Shown here piece by piece: positions 16,999-25,341 of a DNA stretch of 64,000 nucleotides (position 1 is its first letter; the number at the start of each line of letters is the position of its first letter). Where the stretch lies: contig JANNAT010000087.1 in the NCBI GenBank assembly GCA_031384605.1, positions 1 to 64,000 of the forward strand, given 5' to 3'. The DNA is from JANNAT01 sp031384605. Lineage in GTDB: Bacteria > Pseudomonadota > Alphaproteobacteria > Rhodobacterales > Rhodobacteraceae. The position numbers and the translations under genes are program-made. The notes beneath the pieces are model-generated. The model was not told the origin of the DNA. It saw only the letters and a list, made by a program, of their open reading frames with translations, and made no database searches.

Positions 16999-17096
16999 AA
17001 GCGGTTCAGGCCTGGATAGAATCGCAAATCGCTGCCTCTCGTTTCACTCGAACGCGTTTTCCGATTCTCTTGGTTCCGTCAAAACCTGAACCGCTT
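16999..17096. repeat. Long-range inverted repeat with nested hairpin
   Basis: Perfect 12-bp arms AAGCGGTTCAGG (16999-17010) and CCTGAACCGCTT (17085-17096) enclose 74 bases. A second pair, AGAATCG and CGATTCT, is nested inside. The right arm abuts the stop codon of the HPr gene. It could be a small palindromic repetitive element, an mRNA 3'-end structure or a processed RNA; only one copy is present in the window. Confidence 0.65.
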
Positions 17097-17365
17097 TAAT
17101 ACTCTTCTCCAAAGCGATTGGCCACCAGCGCCTGCAACGCAGCACCCAAAGCCGCCGCTTGGGTGCCGGTGGTCATCACATCGATAGATGTTCCGCGCGA
17201 GGCTGCCAACATCAAAAGGCCCATGATCGAATCACCCGACACCGTCATGCCGTCTTTTGTGACCTCGGCCATGGCGTCATGCGCCTCGACCACCTCAACG
17301 AATTTGGCGGATGCCCGTGCATGCAAACCCTTTTCATTAATGATCAGAATCGTCTGATTGCCCAT
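17096..17365 (-). CDS. HPr family phosphocarrier protein
   Basis: PTS phosphocarrier of 89 residues. The catalytic His15 motif is GLHARASAKFV, and the kinase site equivalent to Ser46 is in SGDSIMGLLML, the signature recognised by HPr kinase, which is encoded three genes upstream. The start MGNQTILI at 17365 was chosen because the longer upstream frame overlaps the EIIA gene with unrelated sequence. It is the last gene of the chvI-chvG-hprK-rapZ-EIIA-HPr series, separated from EIIA by one base. With no sugar permease nearby, it is likely part of the regulatory PTS. Confidence 0.93.
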   Translation of the reverse strand: MGNQTILIINEKGLHARASAKFVEVVEAHDAMAEVTKDGMTVSGDSIMGLLMLAASRGTSIDVMTTGTQAAALGAALQALVANRFGEEY

Positions 17366-17366
17366 T

Positions 17367-17762
17367 TCAGGCCCCTCCGCCCAAATCCAGGCTGTTGATG
17401 TATTTACGCCCGGCATCCAGTGCTGCGGCCACCGCCTCGGCCACGGGTAAATCACGCGACTTGGCCAGCTTGATCAACATCGGCAGGTTTGCGCCGTAAA
17501 TGATGCGCCGATCTGGCCCCGCACAGGCCAATAACGACAGGTTTGACGGGGATCCGCCAAACATATCCGTTACAACAACCACGCCAGTGCCCTCATCAAC
17601 CTGATCGGCAGCGCGGCAAATTTCGGCCTGCTTGTCGGCGCGGTCATGATCTTCGGCAATGGAAATGGCACGCATCGCAGGTTGCGGTCCGACAACATGT
17701 TCCACCGCCAAAAGATATTCGCGCGCAAGGCCACCATGTGCAACGATCACGATACCGATCAA
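17367..17762 (-). CDS. PTS EIIA component, mannose-family type
   Basis: A 131-residue EIIA of the mannose family (PtsM/EIIA-Man type). It begins IGIVIVAHGGLAREYL, in which the His of AHGG is the phosphorylated residue, and contains VVVVTDMFGGSPSNLS, the usual second signature. The start is a TTG at 17762, giving the conserved N-terminus directly; upstream sequence in this frame lies in rapZ and is not homologous. It lies 7 bases after the rapZ stop. With HPr and HprK but no EIIB/EIIC, it is expected to act in regulation, receiving phosphate from HPr. Confidence 0.9.
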   Translation of the reverse strand: MIGIVIVAHGGLAREYLLAVEHVVGPQPAMRAISIAEDHDRADKQAEICRAADQVDEGTGVVVVTDMFGGSPSNLSLLACAGPDRRIIYGANLPMLIKLAKSRDLPVAEAVAAALDAGRKYINSLDLGGGA

Positions 17763-17769
17763 CCGCGTG

Positions 17770-18696
17770 TCATCCCGATGCCAAGCCGGGCGAAGCTGCC
17801 GCGCGGCGTTCCAATTCACGATGACGTTTTGACACTGGCCAGCCTGCTTCTGCAAGCACATTGCCAAGTTTTTCTGCAACTGCGACCGAACGGTGTTGCC
17901 CTCCGGTGCAGCCAAAGCCAATTGCCAGATGCGCCTTGCCCTCTTGCAGATGTGCGGGCAGCAACATCAGCACAAGATCTTGCAACCTTTGGAAGAATTC
18001 CGCGAACCGTGGGTCTTTTTCGACAAAGCCGCTGACCAAGGGATCCCGGCCATCACGCTCTCGCAGTGCGGCTTGCCAATGGGGATTGGCCAAAAACCGG
18101 CAGTCAAACACCATGTCCAGGCCGCGGGGCAACCCGCGTTTATAACTGAACGATTGCACCGAAACCGCCATGGGCGACGCCGCCCGCTGATCAAACCAAT
18201 GGCCGATTTCTGCCTTAAGGTCATGCGGTGACATCTCTGTCGTATCGATCAGATGATCCGCCCGCGCCCTGATGGGGGCCAGCAGATCAATTTCGCGCGC
18301 AATACCTTCGGTCGGGGTTTCCAAGGGTGCCAAAGGGTGCCGCCTGCGCGTCTGTGAATAACGCCGGATCAGTTCGGACGGGGTGCAATCAATGTAGATC
18401 AGTTCCAGATGAACGCGCGGATCGCGGGTCAGGGTGTCGATCAGCTCTATCAGGGTGGTGGTGTTGAAATCACGGTTGCGGACATCAAGTCCCAGCGCCA
18501 TGGGGCGCACCAGCGGCGGGCCATCGACCAACCTTGGCACCAAACTTAGTGGCAGGTTGTCGATCACCTCAAATCCAAGATCTTCCAGCGTGTGAATCGC
18601 CGTAGACCGACCGGCACCAGACGGGCCAGTGATCAGCACCAGATGGTGTTCGTGAACCGGATCACTGCCGCCTTGCATCGCCACTTTGCCCGTCAT
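17770..18696 (-). CDS. rapZ: RapZ/YvcJ family nucleotide-binding protein (RNase adapter family)
   Basis: P-loop protein of 308 residues. Walker A is GPSGAGRST near the N-terminus; a VIDNLPLSLVP segment and the C-terminal FGCTGGQHRSVAVAE, both hallmarks of the family, are present. In Escherichia coli RapZ guides RNase E to GlmZ; in alphaproteobacteria the gene sits with the PTS and its role is less known. The start ATG at 18696 overlaps the hprK stop (ATGA), so the two are coupled. The longer upstream in-frame form was rejected for that reason. Confidence 0.9.
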   Translation of the reverse strand: MTGKVAMQGGSDPVHEHHLVLITGPSGAGRSTAIHTLEDLGFEVIDNLPLSLVPRLVDGPPLVRPMALGLDVRNRDFNTTTLIELIDTLTRDPRVHLELIYIDCTPSELIRRYSQTRRRHPLAPLETPTEGIAREIDLLAPIRARADHLIDTTEMSPHDLKAEIGHWFDQRAASPMAVSVQSFSYKRGLPRGLDMVFDCRFLANPHWQAALRERDGRDPLVSGFVEKDPRFAEFFQRLQDLVLMLLPAHLQEGKAHLAIGFGCTGGQHRSVAVAEKLGNVLAEAGWPVSKRHRELERRAAASPGLASG

Positions 18697-19124
18697 TCCT
18701 GCCGTTGCCCTTGAAGATAGCACAACACTGCGGCGCTGAGATGGCTACTGGGCGGGCCAAGAACAAGATCAATCGGGATGCCTGCGATAGAAACGTGGCG
18801 TCGCGGTGGCAACCGATCAGTTTCGTTCTGATCAAGATCAACAACCAATGATAATTTGGCTTGGGGCAAGGCGCTGAGGCGCAAAATTCCAATGCCCCGC
18901 GCTTCAATCAACCCGTGGATGGGCTGCGGGCTGCGGGCAATGGCCATTCCGTTTTCAACGGTGATTTCGGTGCGGTCGTCTGCCACCAGGCTAGCGCCAA
19001 GCGCTATCAACTGCAATGCAAGCGATGACTTTCCCGCGCCGGACGCACCAAGGATCAACACGCCCTTGTCATGAACGGCAACGCAACTTGCATGCAGGAT
19101 CAAATTGTCCTGCACGGCAATCAC
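18693..19124 (-). CDS. hprK: HPr kinase/phosphorylase, short alphaproteobacterial form
   Basis: A 143-residue protein made only of the C-terminal kinase domain of HprK, the usual alphaproteobacterial length. It has the Walker A motif GASGAGKSSLA, followed by LVADDRTEI and the EARGIGILRL segment matching the HprK signature. It phosphorylates or dephosphorylates the regulatory serine of HPr. Its ATG overlaps the stop of chvG by four bases (ATGA) and its stop overlaps rapZ, so chvG, hprK and rapZ are translationally coupled. Confidence 0.93.
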   Translation of the reverse strand: MIAVQDNLILHASCVAVHDKGVLILGASGAGKSSLALQLIALGASLVADDRTEITVENGMAIARSPQPIHGLIEARGIGILRLSALPQAKLSLVVDLDQNETDRLPPRRHVSIAGIPIDLVLGPPSSHLSAAVLCYLQGQRQE

Positions 19125-20812
19125 ACCGGCAGACCCACCACGAACCGCGCGCCCAGCGGGTCAGACGTGGCATCGGCATTGGTGGGGCGAATGTTTTCAG
19201 CCCAGATAACACCGCCATGCGCCTCGACGATCTGCTTTGAGATCGCAAGACCCAAGCCCGAATGATTGCCAAAATCGTTCGATGGGCGTTCGGAGTAAAA
19301 CCGGGTGAACACTTTGGTCAGCGCCTGTTCGGGAATGCCGGGGCCGGTGTCTTCGACCACGATCAGCACGCGGTTTTCACGCCGCCGCAGCCACACCCGC
19401 ACCGCATCGCCATCTTCGCAAAATGACACGGCGTTGGTGATCAAGTTAACGAACACTTGGGCAAGACGCCCTTCCAACCCATGCACTTTTATCGCATCCG
19501 TCGGGAAATCAGTAATGAATTCAATGCCTTTCGTCTTGGCTTGCTGACCCAGATATTCGGTCAGATTGCCAAGGGTTTTGACAAGATTAAATTCTTCTTC
19601 TTCTTCTTTGACCAGTTCGGAATCCAGCCGCGATGCGTTTGAGATATCACTGACCAAGCGATCAAGTCGGCGAACATCGTGTTCAATAACTTCGATAAGG
19701 CGCTCTCGCTGGTCGTCGCGCTTGGCCATCCGCAACGTGCCAACTGCCGATTGCAGGCTGGCCAGTGGATTTTTAATCTCGTGGCTGACGTCGGCGGCAA
19801 ATTGTTCGTTGGCGTCGATCCGGTCGTATAGGGCGGTTACCATCCCGCGCATCGCAATCGACAGGCGACCGATTTCATCGGGCCGCGCTGTCAGATCGGG
19901 TATGCGCACACGGCCCGGCGACATTTTGCGTGCGTCGCGGTCACGGCTTAGTTCTGCCGCTGCGGCAAGATCAGAAAGTGGATTGGCGATTGTCGATGCC
20001 AGCACCAATGACAGGCCAATCGACACCAGCAAGGCGATGACAAACATTTGCAAAACCTGCTCGCGTTCATAGCGCACCAACCGATCCAGTTCACCCTCGG
20101 CTGAGGTGAGCACGATCGCGCCAATAACTTGCCCAGACGATAAAACCGGTGTCACCACTGAAAACAGCGGCCCGCCCGCCGCGCCGCGCCCGGTATTCAC
20201 TGCCGTTTTGCCGCCAAGGGCCAATGAATACAGATCCTGCGCCAAAGTTTTGCTGCTTACAGCCGCGCTTTTGCTTTTATCCGAGCCGATAAGACCCGAG
20301 ACACTTTCCCAGATAACATTCAAAAAATCGGTGATGATGGTTGATCGCTCGGTTTGCGACATTCCACCCACTTCGCGGGCCTGCCCCACACCTTGCGCCA
20401 CCAAAATGCCCGTTGGATCGAACAAAAAGACTTCGACACCCGGGCCGATACCCAGTTGGTCCAAGCTGCGCGGAAGTTGCCCGCCAGTGGGTTGGGCAGC
20501 AGTCTGCACAACATTTGCAATAAGTTGGGCTTCTGTGATCAGACCTTGTTCGCGCTGCAGCACAAGACTGTCGCGGAACGGATTCATAAACAAAACGCCC
20601 GCCACCAGAATGACCAGCGCCATCAGATTAAAGACAATAATCTTTCGCGCCAAAGGCGAGCGGTTCAGCGAAAAAAACCCGCGTTTGCGTCGCCCTTGCC
20701 GAAGGCCGGTATCAGCGATGGCTGCGGGGGATACCCAGTCTTCGCCCAACAACACTTCGCCCGGCTTGATGCCGGTGGTGTTTTTCATAAAGATCTGTGG
20801 AATCGCGGTCAT
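19121..20812 (-). CDS. chvG: Sensor histidine kinase ChvG (ExoS-like)
   Basis: Membrane sensor kinase of 563 residues. A first transmembrane helix (about 57-78), a periplasmic domain, a second helix (about 257-276), a HAMP region, the dimerisation box FAADVSHEIKNPLASL with the phosphorylated His, and an ATP-binding domain containing NLITNAVSF, EDTGPGIPE and SGLGLAISKQI are visible. ChvG responds to acid pH and envelope conditions in rhizobia and relatives and phosphorylates ChvI. chvI precedes it by nine bases and hprK overlaps its end, the standard alphaproteobacterial arrangement. Confidence 0.93.
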   Translation of the reverse strand: MTAIPQIFMKNTTGIKPGEVLLGEDWVSPAAIADTGLRQGRRKRGFFSLNRSPLARKIIVFNLMALVILVAGVLFMNPFRDSLVLQREQGLITEAQLIANVVQTAAQPTGGQLPRSLDQLGIGPGVEVFLFDPTGILVAQGVGQAREVGGMSQTERSTIITDFLNVIWESVSGLIGSDKSKSAAVSSKTLAQDLYSLALGGKTAVNTGRGAAGGPLFSVVTPVLSSGQVIGAIVLTSAEGELDRLVRYEREQVLQMFVIALLVSIGLSLVLASTIANPLSDLAAAAELSRDRDARKMSPGRVRIPDLTARPDEIGRLSIAMRGMVTALYDRIDANEQFAADVSHEIKNPLASLQSAVGTLRMAKRDDQRERLIEVIEHDVRRLDRLVSDISNASRLDSELVKEEEEEFNLVKTLGNLTEYLGQQAKTKGIEFITDFPTDAIKVHGLEGRLAQVFVNLITNAVSFCEDGDAVRVWLRRRENRVLIVVEDTGPGIPEQALTKVFTRFYSERPSNDFGNHSGLGLAISKQIVEAHGGVIWAENIRPTNADATSDPLGARFVVGLPV

Positions 20813-20821
20813 TCTTCGCGA

Positions 20822-21523
20822 TCATTCTTCGTTGTAACGATAACCAATGCCATACAGCGTTTCGATGGCCGAGAAATCATCATCCACCGCACGCATTTTC
20901 TTGCGCAGGCGTTTGATATGGCTGTCGATGGTGCGGTCGTCGACATAGACCTGATCATCGTAAGCCACATCCATCAACTGATCGCGGCTTTTCACAAAGC
21001 CAGGACGCTGCGCCAAGGCCTGCAACAGCATGAATTCGGTGACGGTCAGCGATACATCAAGACCCTTCCAGGCCACCGAGTGGCGCAACGGGTCCATCCG
21101 CAGATGGCCGCGTTCCATGATCTTGGTTTCTTCAGTCACTGCCACTTCACCCGTGGCAATCGCCTCATTCCGGCGCAACAGCGCACGGATGCGTTCGACC
21201 AGCAGACGCTGCGAGAACGGCTTTTTGACGTAGTCATCGGCCCCCATGCGCAGGCCGAGAACTTCGTCAATCTCATCGTCTTTCGACGTCAGGAAAATCA
21301 CCGGCATCTGGGTTTTCTGCCGCAGGCGTTGCAACAGATCCATCCCATCCATCCGGGGCATCTTTATGTCCAGCACGGCCATATCGGGCATGCGGCGGTT
21401 GAAGGCATCCAACGCGGATTGCCCGTCGTTGAAGGTTTCAACTTCGAACCCCTCTGCCTCAAGAGTCATCGAAACGGACGTCAGGATATTCCTGTCGTCG
21501 TCTACAAGGGCGATCCTTGCCAT
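20822..21523 (-). CDS. chvI: Response regulator ChvI (OmpR family)
   Basis: A 233-residue regulator: receiver domain with acidic residues in LVDDDRN, phospho-acceptor Asp in VLDIKMPRMDG and the Lys in VKKPFS; then an OmpR-type winged helix from about residue 130, containing DPLRHSVAWKG and VDDRTIDSHIKRLRKKM. It is the partner of ChvG and first gene of the operon. The 373-base region between it and pckA holds both promoters, with two operator-like sites at 21713-21745; the rest shows no further clear structure. Confidence 0.95.
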   Translation of the reverse strand: MARIALVDDDRNILTSVSMTLEAEGFEVETFNDGQSALDAFNRRMPDMAVLDIKMPRMDGMDLLQRLRQKTQMPVIFLTSKDDEIDEVLGLRMGADDYVKKPFSQRLLVERIRALLRRNEAIATGEVAVTEETKIMERGHLRMDPLRHSVAWKGLDVSLTVTEFMLLQALAQRPGFVKSRDQLMDVAYDDQVYVDDRTIDSHIKRLRKKMRAVDDDFSAIETLYGIGYRYNEE

Positions 21524-21712
21524 ATTTGGGCTTCCCTATTCTGCTCGGCTTGCCTGATTTTTACCTACACTCTGGTTTTCGCGCCAAGGAATCAACTGTT
21601 ATGTGCGAATCACCCCGGCATACTGACTCCATCAGCCCCTAAATTTCCAAAGGAATGGCTAATTTGCCGCAGTTTTGCGCGAAACGGGCTGGGTGTCGAA
21701 TTTCTTTTCCAA

Positions 21713-21745
21713 TGGTTGCGCTAACCTTTCGGTGGTTGCGCTAAC
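21713..21745. promoter_or_regulatory. Tandem LacI-type operator-like sites before pckA
   Basis: TGGTTGCGCTAAC occurs twice, at 21713-21725 and 21733-21745, exactly 20 bases (two helical turns) apart. Each matches the palindrome GTTAGCGCTAAC of LacI-family regulators at 10 of 12 positions. LacI-type regulators of central carbon metabolism (PckR of Sinorhizobium, CceR of Rhodobacter) control pckA. The site is about 150 bases upstream of the pckA start and could serve either divergent gene. Confidence 0.6.
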
Positions 21746-21896
21746 GAATTCAATCCGCACTATTCCCAGAAAAAACTGTGTGTTATGGCAAATATAGGGG
21801 TCGGCGTGCTACCCCTGCCGCTGGCAACCCTTTGGTCCGGGTGCCGAATTTCAGACATCTAACCGCCTTTCGAGAGCGGTGCAGGGAGCTTGCACT

Positions 21897-23495
21897 ATGC
21901 AAATCGGCCGCGTGAACCCACATCGAAAACTTGAAGATCAAGGCATCACAGGGTTGGGGCGCGTGTACTACAATTATCTGGAGCCTGCGCTTGTAGAGGC
22001 CGCAGTTGCGCGTGGCGAGGGCCGCCTTGGGCGCGGCGGCGCGTTTTTATGCGCGACGGGAAAATTTACGGGGCGGTCCCCGAAAGACAAATTCGTGGTG
22101 CGCACGCCGTCGGTGGAAAACACCATTTGGTGGGAAAACAACGCCGCAATGGCCCCTGCCGCGTTTGATCTGCTGCATGCCGATATGTTGGCCCATATGA
22201 AAGGGCGTGATTACTTTGTGCAGGATTTGTTTGGCGGGGCTGATCCGGTGCATCGGCTGGACGTGCGGATGGTAACCGAACTGGCCTGGCATGGGCTGTT
22301 CATTCGGCATTTGCTGCGCCGCCCTGAACGCGCCGCGCTGGACGGCTTTGTTCCCGATTGGACCGTGATCAACTGCCCCAGCTTTGAGGCGGACCCTGAA
22401 CGACATGGCTGCCGGACATCCACCGTGGTTGCGCTGAACTTCGACAAAAAGCTGATCCTGATCGCCAACACCGCCTATGCGGGTGAGAATAAGAAAGCGG
22501 TGTTCACGCTGCTGAACTATTTGTTGCCAGAGGCGGGCGTGATGCCGATGCATTGCTCGGCCAACCACGCCATTGGCAATCCGGTGGATACGGCGGTGTT
22601 CTTTGGGCTGTCGGGCACCGGGAAAACCACCTTGTCCGCCGACCCGTCGCGCACCTTGATTGGCGATGATGAACATGGCTGGTCAGATCGCGGCACCTTC
22701 AATTTTGAAGGCGGCTGCTATGCCAAAACCATCAATCTGAGCGCGGTGGCAGAGCCTGCGATTTACGCCACCACGTCGTGCTTTGGCACCGTCGTGGAAA
22801 ACATGGTTTATGACCCTGACACGTTAGAGATCGACTTTGATGATGACAGTCTGACGGCCAACACCCGCTGTGCCTATCCGCTGGACTATATCTCTAATGC
22901 CTCGGCCACGGGGTTGGGGGGGCATCCGCGCAACGTCATCATGCTGACCTGCGATGCGTTTGGCGTGTTGCCGCCGATTGCGCGGCTGACGCCTGCGCAG
23001 GCGATGTATCACTTTTTGTCTGGCTTTACGTCCAAGGTGGCGGGCACCGAGCGGGGCGTGACCGAACCCGTGCCAACCTTCAGCACCTGTTTTGGCGCGC
23101 CCTTTATGCCGCGCCGTCCTGAGGTTTATGGCAAGTTGCTGCAAGCCAAGATTGCCAAGCACGGGGCGACGTGTTGGCTGGTGAATACCGGCTGGACGGG
23201 TGGGGCTTACGGTGTTGGCCGCCGCATGCCGATCAAAGCGACGCGGGCGCTGTTGACCGCGGCTTTGGAGGGAAGCCTTTCAGCAGGCGGATTTCGGCGC
23301 GATCCGAATTTTGGCTTTGAAGTTCCGGGGGCCGTGGCGGGGGTGGATGGTGCGCTGCTGAACCCGCGCCAGACATGGGCCGACGGGGCCGCCTATGATG
23401 CGCAGGCCCGCAAGTTGGTTGCGATGTTTGCGACCAATTTTGGCCAATACGTGCCGTTCATTGATGCAGACGTAAAGGCGGCGGCGATTGGGTAG
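21897..23495 (+). CDS. pckA: Phosphoenolpyruvate carboxykinase (ATP)
   Basis: Makes PEP from oxaloacetate with ATP, the first step of gluconeogenesis. The 532-residue protein has the P-loop FFGLSGTGKTTLSADPSR with the kinase-2 aspartates in LIGDDEHGW, ATP-type PEPCK hallmarks, and RSPKDKFVV near the N-terminus. AGGGAG precedes the ATG at 21897; an upstream in-frame ATG adding six residues was rejected because the conserved start MQIGRVNP follows that RBS. It is divergent from chvI, and the encoded product makes the PEP that feeds the PTS genes next door. Confidence 0.96.
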   Translation: MQIGRVNPHRKLEDQGITGLGRVYYNYLEPALVEAAVARGEGRLGRGGAFLCATGKFTGRSPKDKFVVRTPSVENTIWWENNAAMAPAAFDLLHADMLAHMKGRDYFVQDLFGGADPVHRLDVRMVTELAWHGLFIRHLLRRPERAALDGFVPDWTVINCPSFEADPERHGCRTSTVVALNFDKKLILIANTAYAGENKKAVFTLLNYLLPEAGVMPMHCSANHAIGNPVDTAVFFGLSGTGKTTLSADPSRTLIGDDEHGWSDRGTFNFEGGCYAKTINLSAVAEPAIYATTSCFGTVVENMVYDPDTLEIDFDDDSLTANTRCAYPLDYISNASATGLGGHPRNVIMLTCDAFGVLPPIARLTPAQAMYHFLSGFTSKVAGTERGVTEPVPTFSTCFGAPFMPRRPEVYGKLLQAKIAKHGATCWLVNTGWTGGAYGVGRRMPIKATRALLTAALEGSLSAGGFRRDPNFGFEVPGAVAGVDGALLNPRQTWADGAAYDAQARKLVAMFATNFGQYVPFIDADVKAAAIG

Positions 23496-23616
23496 GGTTG
23501 CCAAAGGGTGGTGAGACACGGGTCACGGATACCGCCTTTTCACCTTTCGCCCGCTGCCAAAAATTCGGTGCGACATATTAATTCTTACGGACGCTATGTA
23601 TTGAATTAATATTGCG

Positions 23617-23654
23617 CTGCAGTTGCAAAAGGTTTAGCCCATTTGCAACTGCAG
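23617..23654. promoter_or_regulatory. Inverted TTTGCAA-type repeat before mcd
   Basis: Perfect 13-bp arms CTGCAGTTGCAAA (23617-23629) and TTTGCAACTGCAG (23642-23654), 12 bases apart, ending 19 bases before the mcd start. The TTGCAAA/TTTGCAA core resembles the sites of short-chain-fatty-acyl-CoA regulators (RamB, PccR), which control the ethylmalonyl-CoA and propionyl-CoA routes in Rhodobacterales. The position overlaps the likely promoter or leader, so repression by occlusion is conceivable. Confidence 0.65.
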
Positions 23655-23673
23655 ACTCTTAAGGACACGCGCA

Positions 23674-25341
23674 ATGGCCCATGATGGTTCCCGCCCAAAT
23701 CAAACGCCACTGCTGGCCGATATTCTGGTCCTTACCGCCAATGCCCTGCCACAGGTTGACGCGATTTTTGACAGCGCGCGCGAGGTGTTGCGCGAAAAAG
23801 TAACCCACGGCGGCAAGGTTTCCGCCGCCGCGTTGGAGCAGCACCAATACGCAGCCCATGCGTTGGCCTGGCTTGCCACCTATACGCAGGCGCTGCGGCA
23901 GATGCAGGTGTGGGCGCAGCGCTTGGCGGAGGTGGGCAAGTTCGGCGAGATGGAGCGGTTGATCCTGCAAATCGCGTTTGGCGAATATCTGTCGCAGATC
24001 GAAGGCGGCATCCCGATGAGCCAGACCGAACTGGTGCGGTTGCACGATATTGGCGCGGGGTTTGGTGGCTTTACGAATGAGGCCCGCGTTTTGATGGCGG
24101 GCGGAAATACGGCCGACGCCCGGATGCGGTTGGTCGATCTGATGCGCGAAAATGCGGGCCGCGCGACCTTTGGCGCGACAGGTCTGGACGAAGAGTTGGA
24201 AATGATCCGTGATCAGTTCCGGCGCTTTGCCGATGAACGGGTGATCCCGCATGCCCATGGATGGCACTTGCGCGACGAATTGATCCCGATGGAGATTATT
24301 GATGCGCTGGCCGAAATGGGCGTGTTTGGCCTGACCATTCCCGAAGAATTCGGCGGCTTTGGCATGTCGAAGGCGTCTATGGTGGTGGTCTCGGAAGAAT
24401 TGTCGCGTGGCTATATCGGGGTGGGATCACTGGCCACACGCAGTGAAATTGCGGCCGAATTGATCCTGTGTGGTGGCACCGAAGCGCAAAAGGCGCAGTG
24501 GTTGCCGGGGCTGGCATCGGGGGCGATTTTGCCAACGGCGGTTTTTACTGAACCCAACACCGGATCAGATCTGGGGGCCCTGCGGACGCGGGCGGTAAAG
24601 GTGGGCGATTATTGGGCCGTTACGGGCAACAAGACATGGATCACCCATGCCGCGCGCACCCATGTGATGACGATGCTGGCGCGCACCGATCCCGACACAT
24701 CCGATTATCGCGGGCTGTCGATGTTTCTGGCCGAAAAGCTGCCGGGCACCGATGCCATTCCTTTTCCCACGCCCGGCATGACGGGGGGCGAAATTGAGGT
24801 GCTGGGTTACCGGGGGATGAAAGAATACGAACTGGCGTTTGATGACTTTGCGGTGAAAGGCGAAAACCTGTTGGGCGGCGTGCCGGGGCAAGGGTTCAAG
24901 CAGTTGATGCAAACCTTTGAATCGGCGCGGATTCAGACGGCGGCGCGGGCGGTGGGCGTCGCGCAATCGGCGCTGGAGCTGGGGATGTCTTACGCCACCG
25001 ACCGCAAACAATTCGGCAAATCACTGATCGAATTCCCGCGTGTGGCGGGCAAACTGGCGCTGATGGCGGTGGAAATCATGGTGGCGCGACAGTTGACGTA
25101 TTTCTCGGCTTGGCAAAAAGACCACGATAAACGCTGTGATCTAGAGGCGGGCATGGCCAAACTGCTGGGCGCACGGGTGGCATGGTCGGCGGCGGACAAT
25201 GCGCTGCAAATCCATGGCGGGAATGGGTTTGCGTTGGAATATCAGATCAGCCGGATTTTATGCGATGCGCGGATTTTGAATATTTTCGAAGGGGCCGCCG
25301 AGATTCAGGCAACAGTGATTGCGCGGCGGCTGTTGGATTAA
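23674..25341 (+). CDS. mcd: (2S)-methylsuccinyl-CoA dehydrogenase
   Basis: Flavoprotein that oxidises methylsuccinyl-CoA to mesaconyl-CoA in the ethylmalonyl-CoA pathway of acetate assimilation. The product has 555 residues: an N-terminal extension of about 170 residues, absent from ordinary acyl-CoA dehydrogenases and typical of Mcd, then an acyl-CoA dehydrogenase core with FTEPNTGSDLGALRT, NKTWITHA, the catalytic-region segment RKQFGK and the C-terminal IHGGNGFALEYQISR and FEGAAEIQ. Electrons go to ETF. An inverted repeat resembling a RamB-type site lies just upstream. Convergent with the MFS gene, overlapping by four bases. Confidence 0.93.
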   Translation: MAHDGSRPNQTPLLADILVLTANALPQVDAIFDSAREVLREKVTHGGKVSAAALEQHQYAAHALAWLATYTQALRQMQVWAQRLAEVGKFGEMERLILQIAFGEYLSQIEGGIPMSQTELVRLHDIGAGFGGFTNEARVLMAGGNTADARMRLVDLMRENAGRATFGATGLDEELEMIRDQFRRFADERVIPHAHGWHLRDELIPMEIIDALAEMGVFGLTIPEEFGGFGMSKASMVVVSEELSRGYIGVGSLATRSEIAAELILCGGTEAQKAQWLPGLASGAILPTAVFTEPNTGSDLGALRTRAVKVGDYWAVTGNKTWITHAARTHVMTMLARTDPDTSDYRGLSMFLAEKLPGTDAIPFPTPGMTGGEIEVLGYRGMKEYELAFDDFAVKGENLLGGVPGQGFKQLMQTFESARIQTAARAVGVAQSALELGMSYATDRKQFGKSLIEFPRVAGKLALMAVEIMVARQLTYFSAWQKDHDKRCDLEAGMAKLLGARVAWSAADNALQIHGGNGFALEYQISRILCDARILNIFEGAAEIQATVIARRLLD

